Positions 26,693-36,452 are shown, numbered from the stretch's first letter. The stretch: 64,000 nt of DNA from Calothrix sp. HK-06 (GCF_001904745.1 NZ_MRCD01000021.1:1-64000); one strand, 5' to 3'. The notes: generated from the letters alone by a model not told the origin. Made by a program: numbers and translations.

Positions 26693-27997
26693 ATGCAGCC
26701 AGCAGTGTCAAGCAATCGATTTCTTATAGGTACAATTGCATTTGTTCTCAGTTTTGGGCTGAGTCTTATTTTTAAGTGGAATTTTGGTGAAGCCGTTTTT
26801 ACCGGAATAATCACCGTAATGGCAACTTATATTGCTGCCTTTTGTGTGGATAAACGGCGCCGAAATTATGAAATGCTGATTCTTGAATCTTGCAGAAAAA
26901 GGATTCGCGAACTCGAAGGTGTAGAAGCTAACTTTATTGCCGAAATTAACCAATTAGAAAATCATCGTAATATATTATACAACGAAACTAATCAATTACA
27001 GAGTCAAATCAGCGAGCGTCGTAACCAACGCGAAATTCTTAACCGCGAGTTAGGTAGTTTTGTGGGACAGAAAGCCGCACTTGAAACGACTTATAACAGA
27101 TTGCAGCATGAAATAGAGAATATTGAAAGAAGTAAAATAGAGTTGCATAACTCATTTGCGGCTGAAAAGCGTAAGCAAGATTTGAATGTTAGTGTTTGCC
27201 GTGCCGAAATTACACAGTTACAAATACATATAACAGAGCTAAAGAAACAAAAAGAAGAATTTGAAAATAATTTAACTTTATTAGAAAGACTAAAACCACA
27301 ACTCGAAGAAAAGCTCCATGAACTGCGGGTGCAAATTCAAGAGTTAGAAGTTAAAGAAAATCAGAAAAACAGTATAATATCAGAAAAATCTAACGAACGC
27401 AAAACATTAGATTCTAAAATTAAATCTCTTCAAACTAAACTAACCACAAAGCAAGAAGAGTTAAAAACTTTACAAGACCAAATATCATTACTGCAAGACG
27501 AACGAAACTTGTTACAAACCCAAGTTTGGGAACTTTTGCAGCAAGCAGAAAAACTTAACCCAGAATATAGTATTGAAGATAATCATAATATATATGATAA
27601 CGGTGTAGAGCCAGAAGCAGAATTTCCATTTTCCGATTTACTAGGAATTATAGAACCAGTATCAACTCAGAATATCCAATCAGAAAATAATATAGTTGAA
27701 TTGCCAGCAGAATGGGATAATTTTAGGCGCCAGTTAAATAATCGCGATTTTTTAGTATTAAAAGCTATATTAGAACAAGAAAATCCTAATCCTTCAATTA
27801 AACAAATAGCAGAAGAGAATATTACAATGCCAAGCTTGTTAATTGATGCGGTCAACGAGTTGGCGAGTAATACAATTGGTGAGTTGATAATTGAAACCAC
27901 TTCTGAGTATCCCAAAATATATGTAGAACACATCGAAAATGTTCATATCATAATAAAAGCATATGAAACAGTTGCTACCGAGACACACGTCGCCTAA
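26693..27997 (+). CDS. membrane-anchored coiled-coil protein with TerB-C-like C-terminus
   Basis: 434 residues, ATG 26693. Two N-terminal membrane helices (FLIGTIAFVLSFGLSLIF and AVFTGIITVMATYIAAF) precede a basic KRRR stretch and a very long coiled coil (about 60-285) rich in Glu, Gln and Lys. The C-terminal 90 residues (NNRDFLVLKAILEQENPNPS, IKQIAEENITMPSLLIDAVN, ELASNTIGELIIET) resemble the TerB-C domain found in Ter-linked stress and phage-defence proteins. Next on the strand, 178 bp away, is a DUF2791 ATPase, a known partner of TerB proteins. Cytoplasmic rod tethered to membrane is the predicted shape; function is unknown. Confidence 0.72.
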   Translation: MQPAVSSNRFLIGTIAFVLSFGLSLIFKWNFGEAVFTGIITVMATYIAAFCVDKRRRNYEMLILESCRKRIRELEGVEANFIAEINQLENHRNILYNETNQLQSQISERRNQREILNRELGSFVGQKAALETTYNRLQHEIENIERSKIELHNSFAAEKRKQDLNVSVCRAEITQLQIHITELKKQKEEFENNLTLLERLKPQLEEKLHELRVQIQELEVKENQKNSIISEKSNERKTLDSKIKSLQTKLTTKQEELKTLQDQISLLQDERNLLQTQVWELLQQAEKLNPEYSIEDNHNIYDNGVEPEAEFPFSDLLGIIEPVSTQNIQSENNIVELPAEWDNFRRQLNNRDFLVLKAILEQENPNPSIKQIAEENITMPSLLIDAVNELASNTIGELIIETTSEYPKIYVEHIENVHIIIKAYETVATETHVA

Positions 27998-28107
27998 TTA
28001 TGTTAGAACTATCGTAAAATAAAATAGGGCAGATTTTTAGTAGACCTCTTACCTGTTACAGAATCATGCGAGTCGATAACTATGCTTATAAGTTCGGGTA
28101 AGATAAA

Positions 28108-28133
28108 TCCGGCATTTTCTAGAAAATGCCGGA
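28108..28133. repeat. perfect palindrome TCCGGCATTTTCTAG
   Basis: TCCGGCATTTTCT / AGAAAATGCCGGA, 26 bp, 43 bp before the ATPase ATG. Strong hairpin in RNA but no T-run; an attenuator, processing site or protein-binding site. Confidence 0.7.
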
Positions 28134-28175
28134 TAATTATTCATAAGCGTACTTGCTGCATAATAGAGGTTTCAA

Positions 28176-29501
28176 ATGGCAAAAGTTAAACTCCCAAAAA
28201 AAATATCTATTGGCTTGATAAATTCTTTGGGTGCGGGGGTAGTGCCAAGAGAAGGGGTTGAGCATATTGCAGTCGGACGAGAAAAAGAACTTCAAAGTCT
28301 TATCCAAAATCTTGATGATATGGCTGAAGGAGTAGCGGCTTTTCGTTTTATTATTGGTAATTACGGTTCAGGTAAAAGCTTTTTGCTGCAACTGCTTAGA
28401 AACCGCGCGATGGAACAAGGTTTTGTCGTTGCAGATGCGGACTTATCATCAAGTCGGCGCCTAGCTGGAAGTAATAACGAAGGACTTGCCACTTATCGAG
28501 AAATGATGAGTCATCTCTCTACAAAAACTCGTCCTGATGGTGGCGCCTTAGTTTCAATATTAGAAGGTTGGATAAACAAAATTCAGCAAGAAGTCGCTTC
28601 AACTTCTGGAATGCGTCCCAATGATGAAGGGTTTGACGACAAAGTAGAAGATAAAATTCGTGAAGTCGTTCAATATATGGAAGACTTAGTTCACGGTTTT
28701 GATTTTGGTAGCGTTATTAGTGCATATTGGCGAGGTTACCGTACTGATGACGATAATTTGAAAAATGCAGCACTTCGTTGGTTACGTGGTGAGTTTACTA
28801 CAAAAATCGAAGCTAAACAAGCTTTGGGTGTACGCGTAATTATTGATGATGAAAGCTGGTACGATTACATTAAACTTTTAGCCAAATTTGTCGCCGAAAT
28901 TGGTTATAAAGGGTTATTGATAATGCTTGATGAAGCTGTGAATTTGTATCAAATCCCTACAACTGTGACACGTGAGAAAAACTACAATCGTTTATTAGGG
29001 ATATTTAATGATACGATGCAGTGTAAAGCCGAGCATTTGGGTGTATTAATTGGTGGAACTACAAAATTTTTAGAAGACCCAAATAGGGGGCTGTTTTCTG
29101 ACTTAGCATGGCGCCGACGTACAAAAGAAAGTCGGTTTGTTGAAGCTGTCGGTGTACAAGAGTTTTTAGGTCCAGTGATTCGTTTAAACCCACTGAGTGA
29201 GGATGAGATTTTAAAGCTATTGCAAAAAATCGCTGATATTCATGCATCGAATTATAATAGTACTGCTTTGGGCATACGCGAATGTAAAAGCTTTGTCAAA
29301 GAAATAGTCAACCGTTTAGGCGCCGATGCACTATTAACTCCTGGTGAAATAGTTCGTGATTTTATTAGCATTTTAAACATTATGCATCAAAACCCGCATC
29401 TAAAGTTTGAAGACATTATTCACAAAGATAACTTTAAACCAACTGTTGCGGGAGTTGATGCACACGAAAGTGATACGGATGTTGCCGAATTTAGTTTGTA
29501 A
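28176..29501 (+). CDS. DUF2791 / BrxC-BrxD-type P-loop ATPase (Shango SngB-like)
   Basis: 441 residues; AGAGG lies 6 nt before the ATG. Family signs: GVEHIAVGREKELQSLIQNL, AFRFIIGNYGSGKSFLLQLL (Walker A), ADADLSSSRRLAG, YKGLLIMLDEAVNLYQI (Walker B) and ILIGGTTKFLEDPNRGLFSD-like sensor text. This is the DUF2791 ATPase family shared by BREX systems (BrxC/D relatives) and by the Shango defence system, where it works with a TerB protein and a helicase. Here the gene follows a TerB-C-like protein, and a helicase-like P-loop gene lies 1.4 kb downstream beyond pxcA. Defence is therefore plausible but unproven; the pair may have a housekeeping role in cyanobacteria. Confidence 0.82.
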   Translation: MAKVKLPKKISIGLINSLGAGVVPREGVEHIAVGREKELQSLIQNLDDMAEGVAAFRFIIGNYGSGKSFLLQLLRNRAMEQGFVVADADLSSSRRLAGSNNEGLATYREMMSHLSTKTRPDGGALVSILEGWINKIQQEVASTSGMRPNDEGFDDKVEDKIREVVQYMEDLVHGFDFGSVISAYWRGYRTDDDNLKNAALRWLRGEFTTKIEAKQALGVRVIIDDESWYDYIKLLAKFVAEIGYKGLLIMLDEAVNLYQIPTTVTREKNYNRLLGIFNDTMQCKAEHLGVLIGGTTKFLEDPNRGLFSDLAWRRRTKESRFVEAVGVQEFLGPVIRLNPLSEDEILKLLQKIADIHASNYNSTALGIRECKSFVKEIVNRLGADALLTPGEIVRDFISILNIMHQNPHLKFEDIIHKDNFKPTVAGVDAHESDTDVAEFSL

Positions 29502-29517
29502 TTAATTAACCAACTAA

Positions 29518-30834
29518 TTACTCGTTCATATTGCGATAAGTTGCCACTGCCGAAGGAGAAACACGGTTCAAGTAGCGGAATATCCAATACTTGAAAATAG
29601 TGTCTAAAATCACGGGGAATGTTGCGATGAATAAAAATATAAAACTGTGATTTCCCGGCAGTCCCCAGTGACGCGAAATACCTTCTAAAATCACTTCCCA
29701 ACCGTGTGGGGAGTGGAAACCCACAAAAATATCGGTAAACAGAATAATAATGAATGCTTTGGCACTATCGCTTAAACCGTAGACAATGTGGTCAAAGAAA
29801 TCTTTTAAAACGCCAATTTCGCGCTTGCTAACCAGTAGGAGCCAAGTAAAAGCAACTACAGATGCCATATCTGAAAACACATTTTTAATTGCGTTAGAAC
29901 TTTCGACACGATACTCGTCCGCAAGTTCGCGTGCTTCTTCTTGAACCTTTTCTTCCATCTCTGGAGCGGACATTGGTGCTATCAGACCAACTAAGCTTTG
30001 AAATTTAATTCTTTCTTCAAATCTTTCGAGTTCTGTTAGTGCCTCTTCTTCCATTTCGGAATTAATGAAAACTCTAACGCTTTCATTGCTACGAAGATGG
30101 TCAACTACGGGACCAACAAGGAAGGCTTTTGATAATTGATGTGTTAAAATTGGTACTATAATTAATAATAAAATAAACCGAACCGATATGATGGTGCGAC
30201 GCTGCGCTTTACGGAAATTTTGAACAACATCTTGTTCTGCTGTTGGGTCTAACTCAACTTGCAAACGACCGATAGTACCTAAAATGGAACGAGGCAAAAC
30301 TCCAGTTGTATTAGTCTTACCGAGTTTTGGATTAGTAGATTCTCGAATTTCAAGATTTCTTAACCCTGGCTGAGAAAACGCTGTCTCTGTTTGTGCTATA
30401 TGTGAACCAAAAAGTGCTGGAGGTGCAATTATTTCGTTATCAGTATCAATATTGGTATATTTCGCTGTAATTTCATCAATAATTTTTAACTTCGCTAATA
30501 CCTGTTCGGGATTAACTAATTCTACCCCATACCTTTGGGCGCCACGAGTATTCGACTCGTTAAAAAAGAAACGGCTAGAATTAAACTCAGTGAGTCTCAT
30601 TCTCACAAGCCTTAATTGTTTTCTCAATTCGGACTCAAAGTAATCATTTACACTGCTTATTGAAGTTGGGTCAATACTGATTTGATTACCATTAAAATGT
30701 TCATCTTCAATTTGCTTGATATGTAAAGCTGCTTGGTAAGCTTCTTCCAAAGAACGCGCAGGTGTTTTTAAATACCACTTATAAAGTGATACTAAGTAAG
30801 CATAAACTTTTTGAGAGATACTAAGGTTATTCAT
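29518..30834 (-). CDS. pxcA: proton extrusion protein PxcA (CemA family)
   Basis: 438 residues from ATG 30834; a TTG three codons earlier is possible. The C-terminal 220 residues carry the CemA domain: RRTIISVRFILLLIIVPIL, HQLSKAFLVGPVVDHLR, NVFSDMASVVAFTWLLLVSK, FIIILFTDIFVGFHSPHGWE, SFIFLFIATFPVILDTIFKY and YWIFRYLNRVSPSAVATYRN. PxcA supports light-driven sodium-dependent proton release across the plasma membrane and inorganic carbon uptake. The N-terminal extension with helical repeats is normal for the cyanobacterial form. It converges with the upstream ATPase gene (16-bp gap). Confidence 0.93.
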   Translation of the reverse strand: MNNLSISQKVYAYLVSLYKWYLKTPARSLEEAYQAALHIKQIEDEHFNGNQISIDPTSISSVNDYFESELRKQLRLVRMRLTEFNSSRFFFNESNTRGAQRYGVELVNPEQVLAKLKIIDEITAKYTNIDTDNEIIAPPALFGSHIAQTETAFSQPGLRNLEIRESTNPKLGKTNTTGVLPRSILGTIGRLQVELDPTAEQDVVQNFRKAQRRTIISVRFILLLIIVPILTHQLSKAFLVGPVVDHLRSNESVRVFINSEMEEEALTELERFEERIKFQSLVGLIAPMSAPEMEEKVQEEARELADEYRVESSNAIKNVFSDMASVVAFTWLLLVSKREIGVLKDFFDHIVYGLSDSAKAFIIILFTDIFVGFHSPHGWEVILEGISRHWGLPGNHSFIFLFIATFPVILDTIFKYWIFRYLNRVSPSAVATYRNMNE

Positions 30835-30925
30835 TGCAGGCAACTATAAGCGCATTATGAGCGTAATTGATTAACCTAGGAGAGTGCATAGGAGTTATAC
30901 TAACAGATTGGCAAGGAGACAGTTT

Positions 30926-33181
30926 GTGATTTTTGATTTGCTCTGGGTAACAGGTCCTAGTCGCAGCGGAAAAACCACTCGCTTAGTCGAGCAGTTTTGC
31001 CTTTGGGTGCAAGGCGCCTCTCCCAATAATGAAACATTTTATACTAAAAGCACAAGTAAAAAAAGTAGTATTAATAGCCCAAAGCGTTTATTTATACATC
31101 CAAGCGAGCCAGGATTTTTGGTGTTTGCGGCGAATAATGAAAACAGGAGTGAATTAGCAGATAAAATTGTAACAGCTACACAGGGTAAATACCCGATTCG
31201 CGTCAAGACACCTTTGACATTTTTTCAGGAAGAAGTAGTATTATTTTTTCCTTTGTTGGTAGAGTTGTTGAATTTAAAAGCACAATTTCCGGTGCGGTTG
31301 CGTCCAGAAACCGAGCAAGAGTTAGCGAGAAGGTTATGGCGTCCACATTTGGATGACGAAGTGTTACGACGTGCGGGTGTGAATGAGTATCGTTTTGTGC
31401 GTCGAGTAATTGACTTAATGCAGTTAGCAGCAGTGAGTGGGAATAGGTGTGAGGATATAACGAGTTTATTGAGTGAAGGGTTAGGAAATGCGACGAATGT
31501 GGAACCCGAATTTTATTCAGAGTTAATTATAGAGTGGCGTGACTGGTGTAGAACGCGAGGTTTTTTGACGTATGGAGTAATAACAGAGCTTTTTTGTCAA
31601 CATTTATTACCGAATGAAAGTTATCAACGGCGCCTGCGAGATAGGTATCAGGCGATAATAGCAGATGACGTTGGTGATTATCCGGCTGTGGCGCGTGATT
31701 TATTTGAGGCGTTGCTTGATAAGGGAGCAGTGGGCGCCTTTAGTTATAATCGTGATAATATAGTGCGGTTAGGGTTAGGCGCCGACCCAGCTTACCTAGA
31801 ATCTTTAGCCGAACGTTGTCAAGTAGAAACACTGACACCCAAATCGAGTGTAGGTTTAGGTGATACACTCACAACACAAATGGTGGAAATAGTTAGCGAG
31901 CCAATGACTTTGCTAAATTTTCCAGATAATATCCAATCAATTCAAACCACATCGCGAGCTTCGTTACTGCGTCAAACAGGCGATACAATAGTCAAAGCAG
32001 TTAAACTAAAGCAAGTAGAACCGAAAGACATTGTAATAATTGCACCTGGTTTAGATGCAATTGCGGAATATAGTTTGACATCTATTCTCAGCAAGCAGAA
32101 TATTCACGTTAACTTATTAAACAACCAGCGACCTTTAATCGCATCACCTTTAATTAGAGCATTACTGACACTAATATCTTTAATCTATCCTGGAAACGGG
32201 CGCCTCGTTGACCGAGATGCAGTAGCGGAGATGTTAGTAATATTGAGTCGAGGCAACTTAGCATCTAGAAGTGATAGTGGTGTCACAGAAAGTTTAGACA
32301 ACAACATACAAGACAACCAACTAGCAACACCTCATTATCCACATATAGACCCAGTACGTGCAGGTTTAATAGCAGACTACTGCTTTGTCCCACATCCCGA
32401 TGCACCAAACTTATTACCACCAACAAGCTTCGACCGTTGGGATAGGTTAGGTTATGCAGCAACCAGAGCATACGAACAAATATTACAGTGGATAGAAACA
32501 CAAAGAAGCAGACAACAAGAACGTGTAATACCTAGTCCCATATCATTATTGTACGCAGCCATAGAGAAATTTTTCCTCAACGTTACAAACTTACCCTACG
32601 ACCAAATCACAACACTGCGGGAATTACTAGAAACAGCACAACACTACTGGGAAATTGATACTAGACTACGAAGTCAAAAAACAGGAGAAGATGGAAGCGG
32701 AACACAGCAACTAACCCTACCAGTTTTCAACGCCCCATTCGCAACAAATTCCACAATAGCAGAATTTATTCAACTACTGCGACGTGGAACAATAGTGTCA
32801 TATCCTTACCCAGTTCGTCCAGTTGGGCCAGCAGCAAACGCAGTCACAATATCAACAATATTCCAGTACCGTTCAAGTCGTAAAGCGCACAAATGGCACT
32901 TTTGGCTAGATGCGGGTTCATACTTATGGGCAAAAGGTGGTGCTGCGACATTATACGGCGCCAACTTATTTTTACGCGATAGATTAGGTCAACCTTGGAC
33001 AGCTGAAGACGAAACCCTCGCAGAAAACCAACGGGTAAAGCGTATTTTAGCCGACTTACTAGCACGTGTATCCGAGCGACTATATCTATGTCACAGTGAA
33101 CTAGCAGTAAACGGTCAAGAACAACTAGGCCCCTTACTACCCCTAGTCAATGCTTCCCTACCAGTTCCCAATGAAACCTAA
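30926..33181 (+). CDS. large SF1-helicase-like P-loop protein (cyanobacterial; UvrD/AddB-like)
   Basis: About 751 residues from GTG 30926, chosen because AAGGAG lies exactly 7 nt before it; a GTG at 30884 would add 14 residues. The N-terminus has a Walker A, LLWVTGPSRSGKTTRLVEQF. Later segments fit a RecB/AddB/UvrD-type layout: LTFFQEEVVLFFP, YQAIIADDVGDYPAVARDLF (Walker B-like, DD in place of DE), KDIVIIAPGLDAIAEY, RPLIASPLIRALLTLISLIY, and VTISTIFQYRSSRKAHKWHF near the end. Several helicase motifs are weak, so it may not be an active helicase. Databases often call relatives recombinase family; I cannot confirm a function. Divergent from pxcA. Confidence 0.65.
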   Translation: MIFDLLWVTGPSRSGKTTRLVEQFCLWVQGASPNNETFYTKSTSKKSSINSPKRLFIHPSEPGFLVFAANNENRSELADKIVTATQGKYPIRVKTPLTFFQEEVVLFFPLLVELLNLKAQFPVRLRPETEQELARRLWRPHLDDEVLRRAGVNEYRFVRRVIDLMQLAAVSGNRCEDITSLLSEGLGNATNVEPEFYSELIIEWRDWCRTRGFLTYGVITELFCQHLLPNESYQRRLRDRYQAIIADDVGDYPAVARDLFEALLDKGAVGAFSYNRDNIVRLGLGADPAYLESLAERCQVETLTPKSSVGLGDTLTTQMVEIVSEPMTLLNFPDNIQSIQTTSRASLLRQTGDTIVKAVKLKQVEPKDIVIIAPGLDAIAEYSLTSILSKQNIHVNLLNNQRPLIASPLIRALLTLISLIYPGNGRLVDRDAVAEMLVILSRGNLASRSDSGVTESLDNNIQDNQLATPHYPHIDPVRAGLIADYCFVPHPDAPNLLPPTSFDRWDRLGYAATRAYEQILQWIETQRSRQQERVIPSPISLLYAAIEKFFLNVTNLPYDQITTLRELLETAQHYWEIDTRLRSQKTGEDGSGTQQLTLPVFNAPFATNSTIAEFIQLLRRGTIVSYPYPVRPVGPAANAVTISTIFQYRSSRKAHKWHFWLDAGSYLWAKGGAATLYGANLFLRDRLGQPWTAEDETLAENQRVKRILADLLARVSERLYLCHSELAVNGQEQLGPLLPLVNASLPVPNET

Positions 33182-33211
33182 TAAATTGTCTTGTAATAAA
33201 TTATCTTGTGG

Positions 33212-33231
33212 AACGGGCAAGGATGCCCGTT
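33212..33231. repeat. AACGGGCA / TGCCCGTT inverted repeat
   Basis: Part of TTGTGGAACGGGCAAGGATGCCCGTTAC. The same family sits in chlD at 47105 and, variant, at about 40014-40046. It follows the helicase-like gene and precedes the facing metalloprotease gene. Confidence 0.75.
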
Positions 33232-33323
33232 ACTATAAAAATTATTAACCCGTAAAAATAATTACTGCGCTTGTACTTCCTTAACCCAACCTAAACTTAC
33301 TAACTCAGCAATTTGTAACAGTT

Positions 33324-34574
33324 TTAGAGATTTGTTTGTTTACAGATACGCCCACGTTTGAGTTTACGCTTTCGGGCTGAATTTCTTGCTAAAGCGCTGA
33401 GGGCAAGGAGACCAAAGATAGTGCTAGGTTCTGGAATTGAGGTAGTATAGGTGACATTCCAGGAGACAAACTGCTCTAGAGAACTTTGGTTTGTCCGCAC
33501 CCAGCCATTCACGGGGTCAAAGCCGGTCGGGTCAAAAGCACGGGCTAAGATGGTATAATCCCCTGTTCCATAACCGAAGTCGCGCAAATTAAATTTGTCT
33601 TGGTTAGCTGTGGGAATGAGATTACCGTTAACAAACCACTCTAAGTTGATGACGCCTTTATCGATGGGGTTCACAAAAATTTGAGTGGGATTAACCAAAG
33701 GCGCCGTATTATCAAGCCAAGAATCGAGTGGATCGACTAAAGCATAAATATCAAGAATGATTTTCTCACGACTAACTGCATCGAACGGTCTGCCTAATGA
33801 GCGCATCTTTGAATTATCTGATGGGCGGTAAATTCCGGTATTGTAGTAACGTCCGCCTTCATAAGCACCAATAACTCCAGTACCTGGTTGGTCATAACCT
33901 ACCCAGCGCGACCACTTGTTACCTGTAGGGTTTGTAGTAACATTTACTTCGCTCGGTTCTCCTCCAATGTAAGGAGTGTCAAACCCACCATATTCATCGG
34001 CTAGTTTACTAAAAGAATGACCTATTTCGTGTAAGGCAACTTCTTTCGCTGAGTCGTTTCCACCTGCGTAAACAGCATAAGCACCACCACCACCACCATA
34101 CAAAGTATCGTTGACAATTACATACTGCATTTCTGCTGTCCACCCAGCACCAGCAAGAGCTGCATCGCGCACTGCATTAGCTTGATAATCATTTATGTAA
34201 AGCAAGCGCTCAGTGATTCCATCATAGTAGTAGCTGGCGCCGAGTGCTGTGTTGCGGAAAATATTTTCTACCGGAACATCAGCTCCTGACTCGTTAGAGA
34301 CCACATCGATTTTATGTATATTGAAATAGTTGCGGTATCGAAAGAATGGGTCGGAGTTCAAGGTGTTAGAGAACTGGTAGTCAAGATAGCCGTTGATGTG
34401 ATTATTATAAGTTCCACTCGCTAGGTCTGCCTCTGTATATCCATCACCGAGAAAAACAGCATCTACTCGATTCGAGGATGGACCATTATTTCTAATTGTT
34501 GTAAACGTTGCGCCAAGAGCTGGTTCTGCAATTGTAGCCAGTAAAAATCCAATTAATAGCTTAAAGAATTTCAT
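33324..34574 (-). CDS. secreted M64-type zinc metalloprotease with PEP-CTERM anchor
   Basis: 416 residues. A signal peptide (FKLLIGFLLATIAEPALG), then a domain resembling the IgA-peptidase M64 family: NNGPSSNRVDAVFLGDGYTE, NIHKIDVVSNESGADVP, and the zinc motif HEIGH at 182-186 (EVALHEIGHSFSKLADEYGG) with a following Asp/Glu. The C-terminus is a PEP-CTERM signal: IPEPSTIFGLLALSALA, then a short helix and RKRKLKR. Such proteins are cut by exosortase and sorted to the envelope or sheath. A long tail after the basic cluster (GRICKQTNL) is a little unusual. Substrate unknown. Confidence 0.88.
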   Translation of the reverse strand: MKFFKLLIGFLLATIAEPALGATFTTIRNNGPSSNRVDAVFLGDGYTEADLASGTYNNHINGYLDYQFSNTLNSDPFFRYRNYFNIHKIDVVSNESGADVPVENIFRNTALGASYYYDGITERLLYINDYQANAVRDAALAGAGWTAEMQYVIVNDTLYGGGGGAYAVYAGGNDSAKEVALHEIGHSFSKLADEYGGFDTPYIGGEPSEVNVTTNPTGNKWSRWVGYDQPGTGVIGAYEGGRYYNTGIYRPSDNSKMRSLGRPFDAVSREKIILDIYALVDPLDSWLDNTAPLVNPTQIFVNPIDKGVINLEWFVNGNLIPTANQDKFNLRDFGYGTGDYTILARAFDPTGFDPVNGWVRTNQSSLEQFVSWNVTYTTSIPEPSTIFGLLALSALARNSARKRKLKRGRICKQTNL

Positions 34575-34857
34575 TTATATTTCAAAATTTGTTATCACTA
34601 CACGCAAGCAAATTACTTTAAACAAACTTTAAATTAATGTCATACTGACATAATTACTGTTTGCTCAGTAGTTTTACGGCAAACTCATTATAATATTTAT
34701 ACCTGAAAATATGGCAAAAAAATTATCTTCACCAACTCTTTATAGAATCAGAAAAAAAATTAAATATTTAGATTTGCTTTTATCCGTGTTTACAACTAAC
34801 ATCAACAAGCGCACACGTTGACTGTTCAGTGTTGACAATTTTTTAGCGTGTACATGC

Positions 34858-36078
34858 TTGAATGGTAAAAGTGAAATTTTGTCATATCAAAGTATGCAGC
34901 AAAAAGGCGCCGCGTTAAAGTTTGTAATATTAATTGGGTTTGTGAGTCTATGTGCGGATGCTACTTATGAAGGAGCGCGCAGTATTACAGGAGCTTATTT
35001 GCAAGTATTAGGTGCCAGTGGTACGGTAGTAGGTTTAGTTGCAGGGTTTGGTGAGTTAATTGGTTATGGGTTACGTGTATTTATTGGGTATTTAAGTGAC
35101 CAAAGTAAGAAATATTGGGGTATCACAACACTTGGTTTTATTTTAAATACAGCAGTTGTACCGCTACTTGCATTTGCTGGTAGATGGGAAATAGCTGCTG
35201 GTTTGATGATGGCAGAGCGTACAGGTAAAGCAGTTCGTACTCCTCCACGCGATGCTTTGCTGTCGTATGCAGTAAGTCAAGTTGGTAATGGTTTTGGGTT
35301 TGGGTTACATGAAGCAATGGATCAAATAGGCGCCGTTATTGGCCCATTATCTGTTGCTGCTGTAGTGTATTTTCAGGGAGCATATAAAAACGGCTTTCTA
35401 ATTTTAGTAGTTCCTGCTGTTTTAGGGTTGATAATATTATTAGTCGGACAAAGAGTTTATCCAAACCCTCGTGATTTTGAGCCAGGTAATATAACAAACA
35501 ATGAAGGATTACCGAAAGTTTTTTGGTATTACTTAATAGCTGTAGCAATTTTTGCCGCTGGATATGTGGATTTTCCGTTAATTGCTTATCACTTTCAAAA
35601 AAATAATGTTGCTTCAGGACTTACCATTCCATTATTTTATGCTTTAGCAATGGGAGTTGACGCAATCGCAGCACTTTTATTTGGTTATCTTTTTGACTTA
35701 TTCGGTATTTCTACTTTAGCTATTGCCGCTTTCACATCAGCGTTTTTTGCTCCGTTACTCTTTTTAGATAATACTAATCTAGTTTTACTAGGGGTTATAG
35801 TTTGGGGAATAGGAATGGGCGCCCAAGAATCTATAGTAAAAGCAGCAGTAGCTAAAATAGTACCTCCAGACATACGAGCTACAGCATACGGTATATTTAG
35901 TACAGGGTATGGGATAGCCTGGTTTTTGGGAAGTGGTTTAATGGGGATTTTATATGATAAATCGATTAATTGGCTAGTAGTTTTTTCGGTTGTGAGTCAA
36001 CTTATTGCAGTGCCAATGTTTATTTGGATTAAAGCTGAAGATACAAAATTTAGAAACACACGAAATACATATAGATAG
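34858..36078 (+). CDS. major facilitator superfamily transporter
   Basis: 406 residues from TTG 34858; an ATG at 34894 (MQQKGAALKFVIL) is a likely alternative and would give 394. Twelve hydrophobic helices. MFS loop features include GYLSDQSKKYWG after helix 2-3 and AERTGKAVRTPPRDALLSYA, a motif shared with a group of bacterial MFS proteins of unknown substrate; RATAYGIFSTGYGIAWFLGS is in the second half. No regulator or pathway gene next to it reveals the substrate. Confidence 0.85.
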   Translation: MNGKSEILSYQSMQQKGAALKFVILIGFVSLCADATYEGARSITGAYLQVLGASGTVVGLVAGFGELIGYGLRVFIGYLSDQSKKYWGITTLGFILNTAVVPLLAFAGRWEIAAGLMMAERTGKAVRTPPRDALLSYAVSQVGNGFGFGLHEAMDQIGAVIGPLSVAAVVYFQGAYKNGFLILVVPAVLGLIILLVGQRVYPNPRDFEPGNITNNEGLPKVFWYYLIAVAIFAAGYVDFPLIAYHFQKNNVASGLTIPLFYALAMGVDAIAALLFGYLFDLFGISTLAIAAFTSAFFAPLLFLDNTNLVLLGVIVWGIGMGAQESIVKAAVAKIVPPDIRATAYGIFSTGYGIAWFLGSGLMGILYDKSINWLVVFSVVSQLIAVPMFIWIKAEDTKFRNTRNTYR

Positions 36079-36119
36079 TTTCTCTGTGGTAAAAAATTAA
36101 ACCGCAAAGGACACAAAAG

Positions 36120-36350
36120 AATATCAAGAGTGCTGAGTGTACTCAGATAGGAAATTATGGACACGCAATTACATTAATTACATTTAGTCCTGATGGTACA
36201 CTAGCTTGCGGCACCAAAGATGGTACAATTAAATTATGGAATATTAATACATATAGCTGTATCAAAACCTTAAATACAAATTATGGTACAGTATGGTCGC
36301 TTGCTTTTAGTTCAAATGGATTAATACTTGCTTGTGGCGCCGATGCTTAA
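36120..36350 (+). pseudogene. WD40-repeat protein remnant
   Basis: A frame without a start codon reads GHAITLITFSPDGTLACG, TKDGTIKLWNINTYSCIKTL, then VWSLAFSSNGLILACGADA and a TAA at 36348. That is about one and a half WD40 blades (GH...SPDG...D-x-TIKLW). WD40 proteins of filamentous cyanobacteria carry many such blades, often behind a kinase or NACHT domain; everything else is missing. Confidence 0.8.
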
Positions 36351-36425
36351 ATCCAACTGGTTTAAATGTAACAAGTAGAGCAAATCTTACATTACTTGGC
36401 ACCATTGAGTAAAAAATGATGGGTT

Positions 36426-36452
36426 GCAACGGATGCAACGGATGTAACGGAT
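36426..36452. repeat. three nonamer units GCAACGGAT
   Basis: GCAACGGAT GCAACGGAT GTAACGGAT followed by AGTTGATT. It is the reverse complement of the CATCCGTTG units at 19455, and the flank GTAACGGATAATTGATT at 19397 is shared. Confidence 0.8.

Noticed and set aside
26693-33181. A complete Shango or BREX system
   Set aside because: Only a TerB-C-like protein and a DUF2791 ATPase fit; no methylase or PglZ, the helicase-like gene lacks clear motifs and pxcA lies between.
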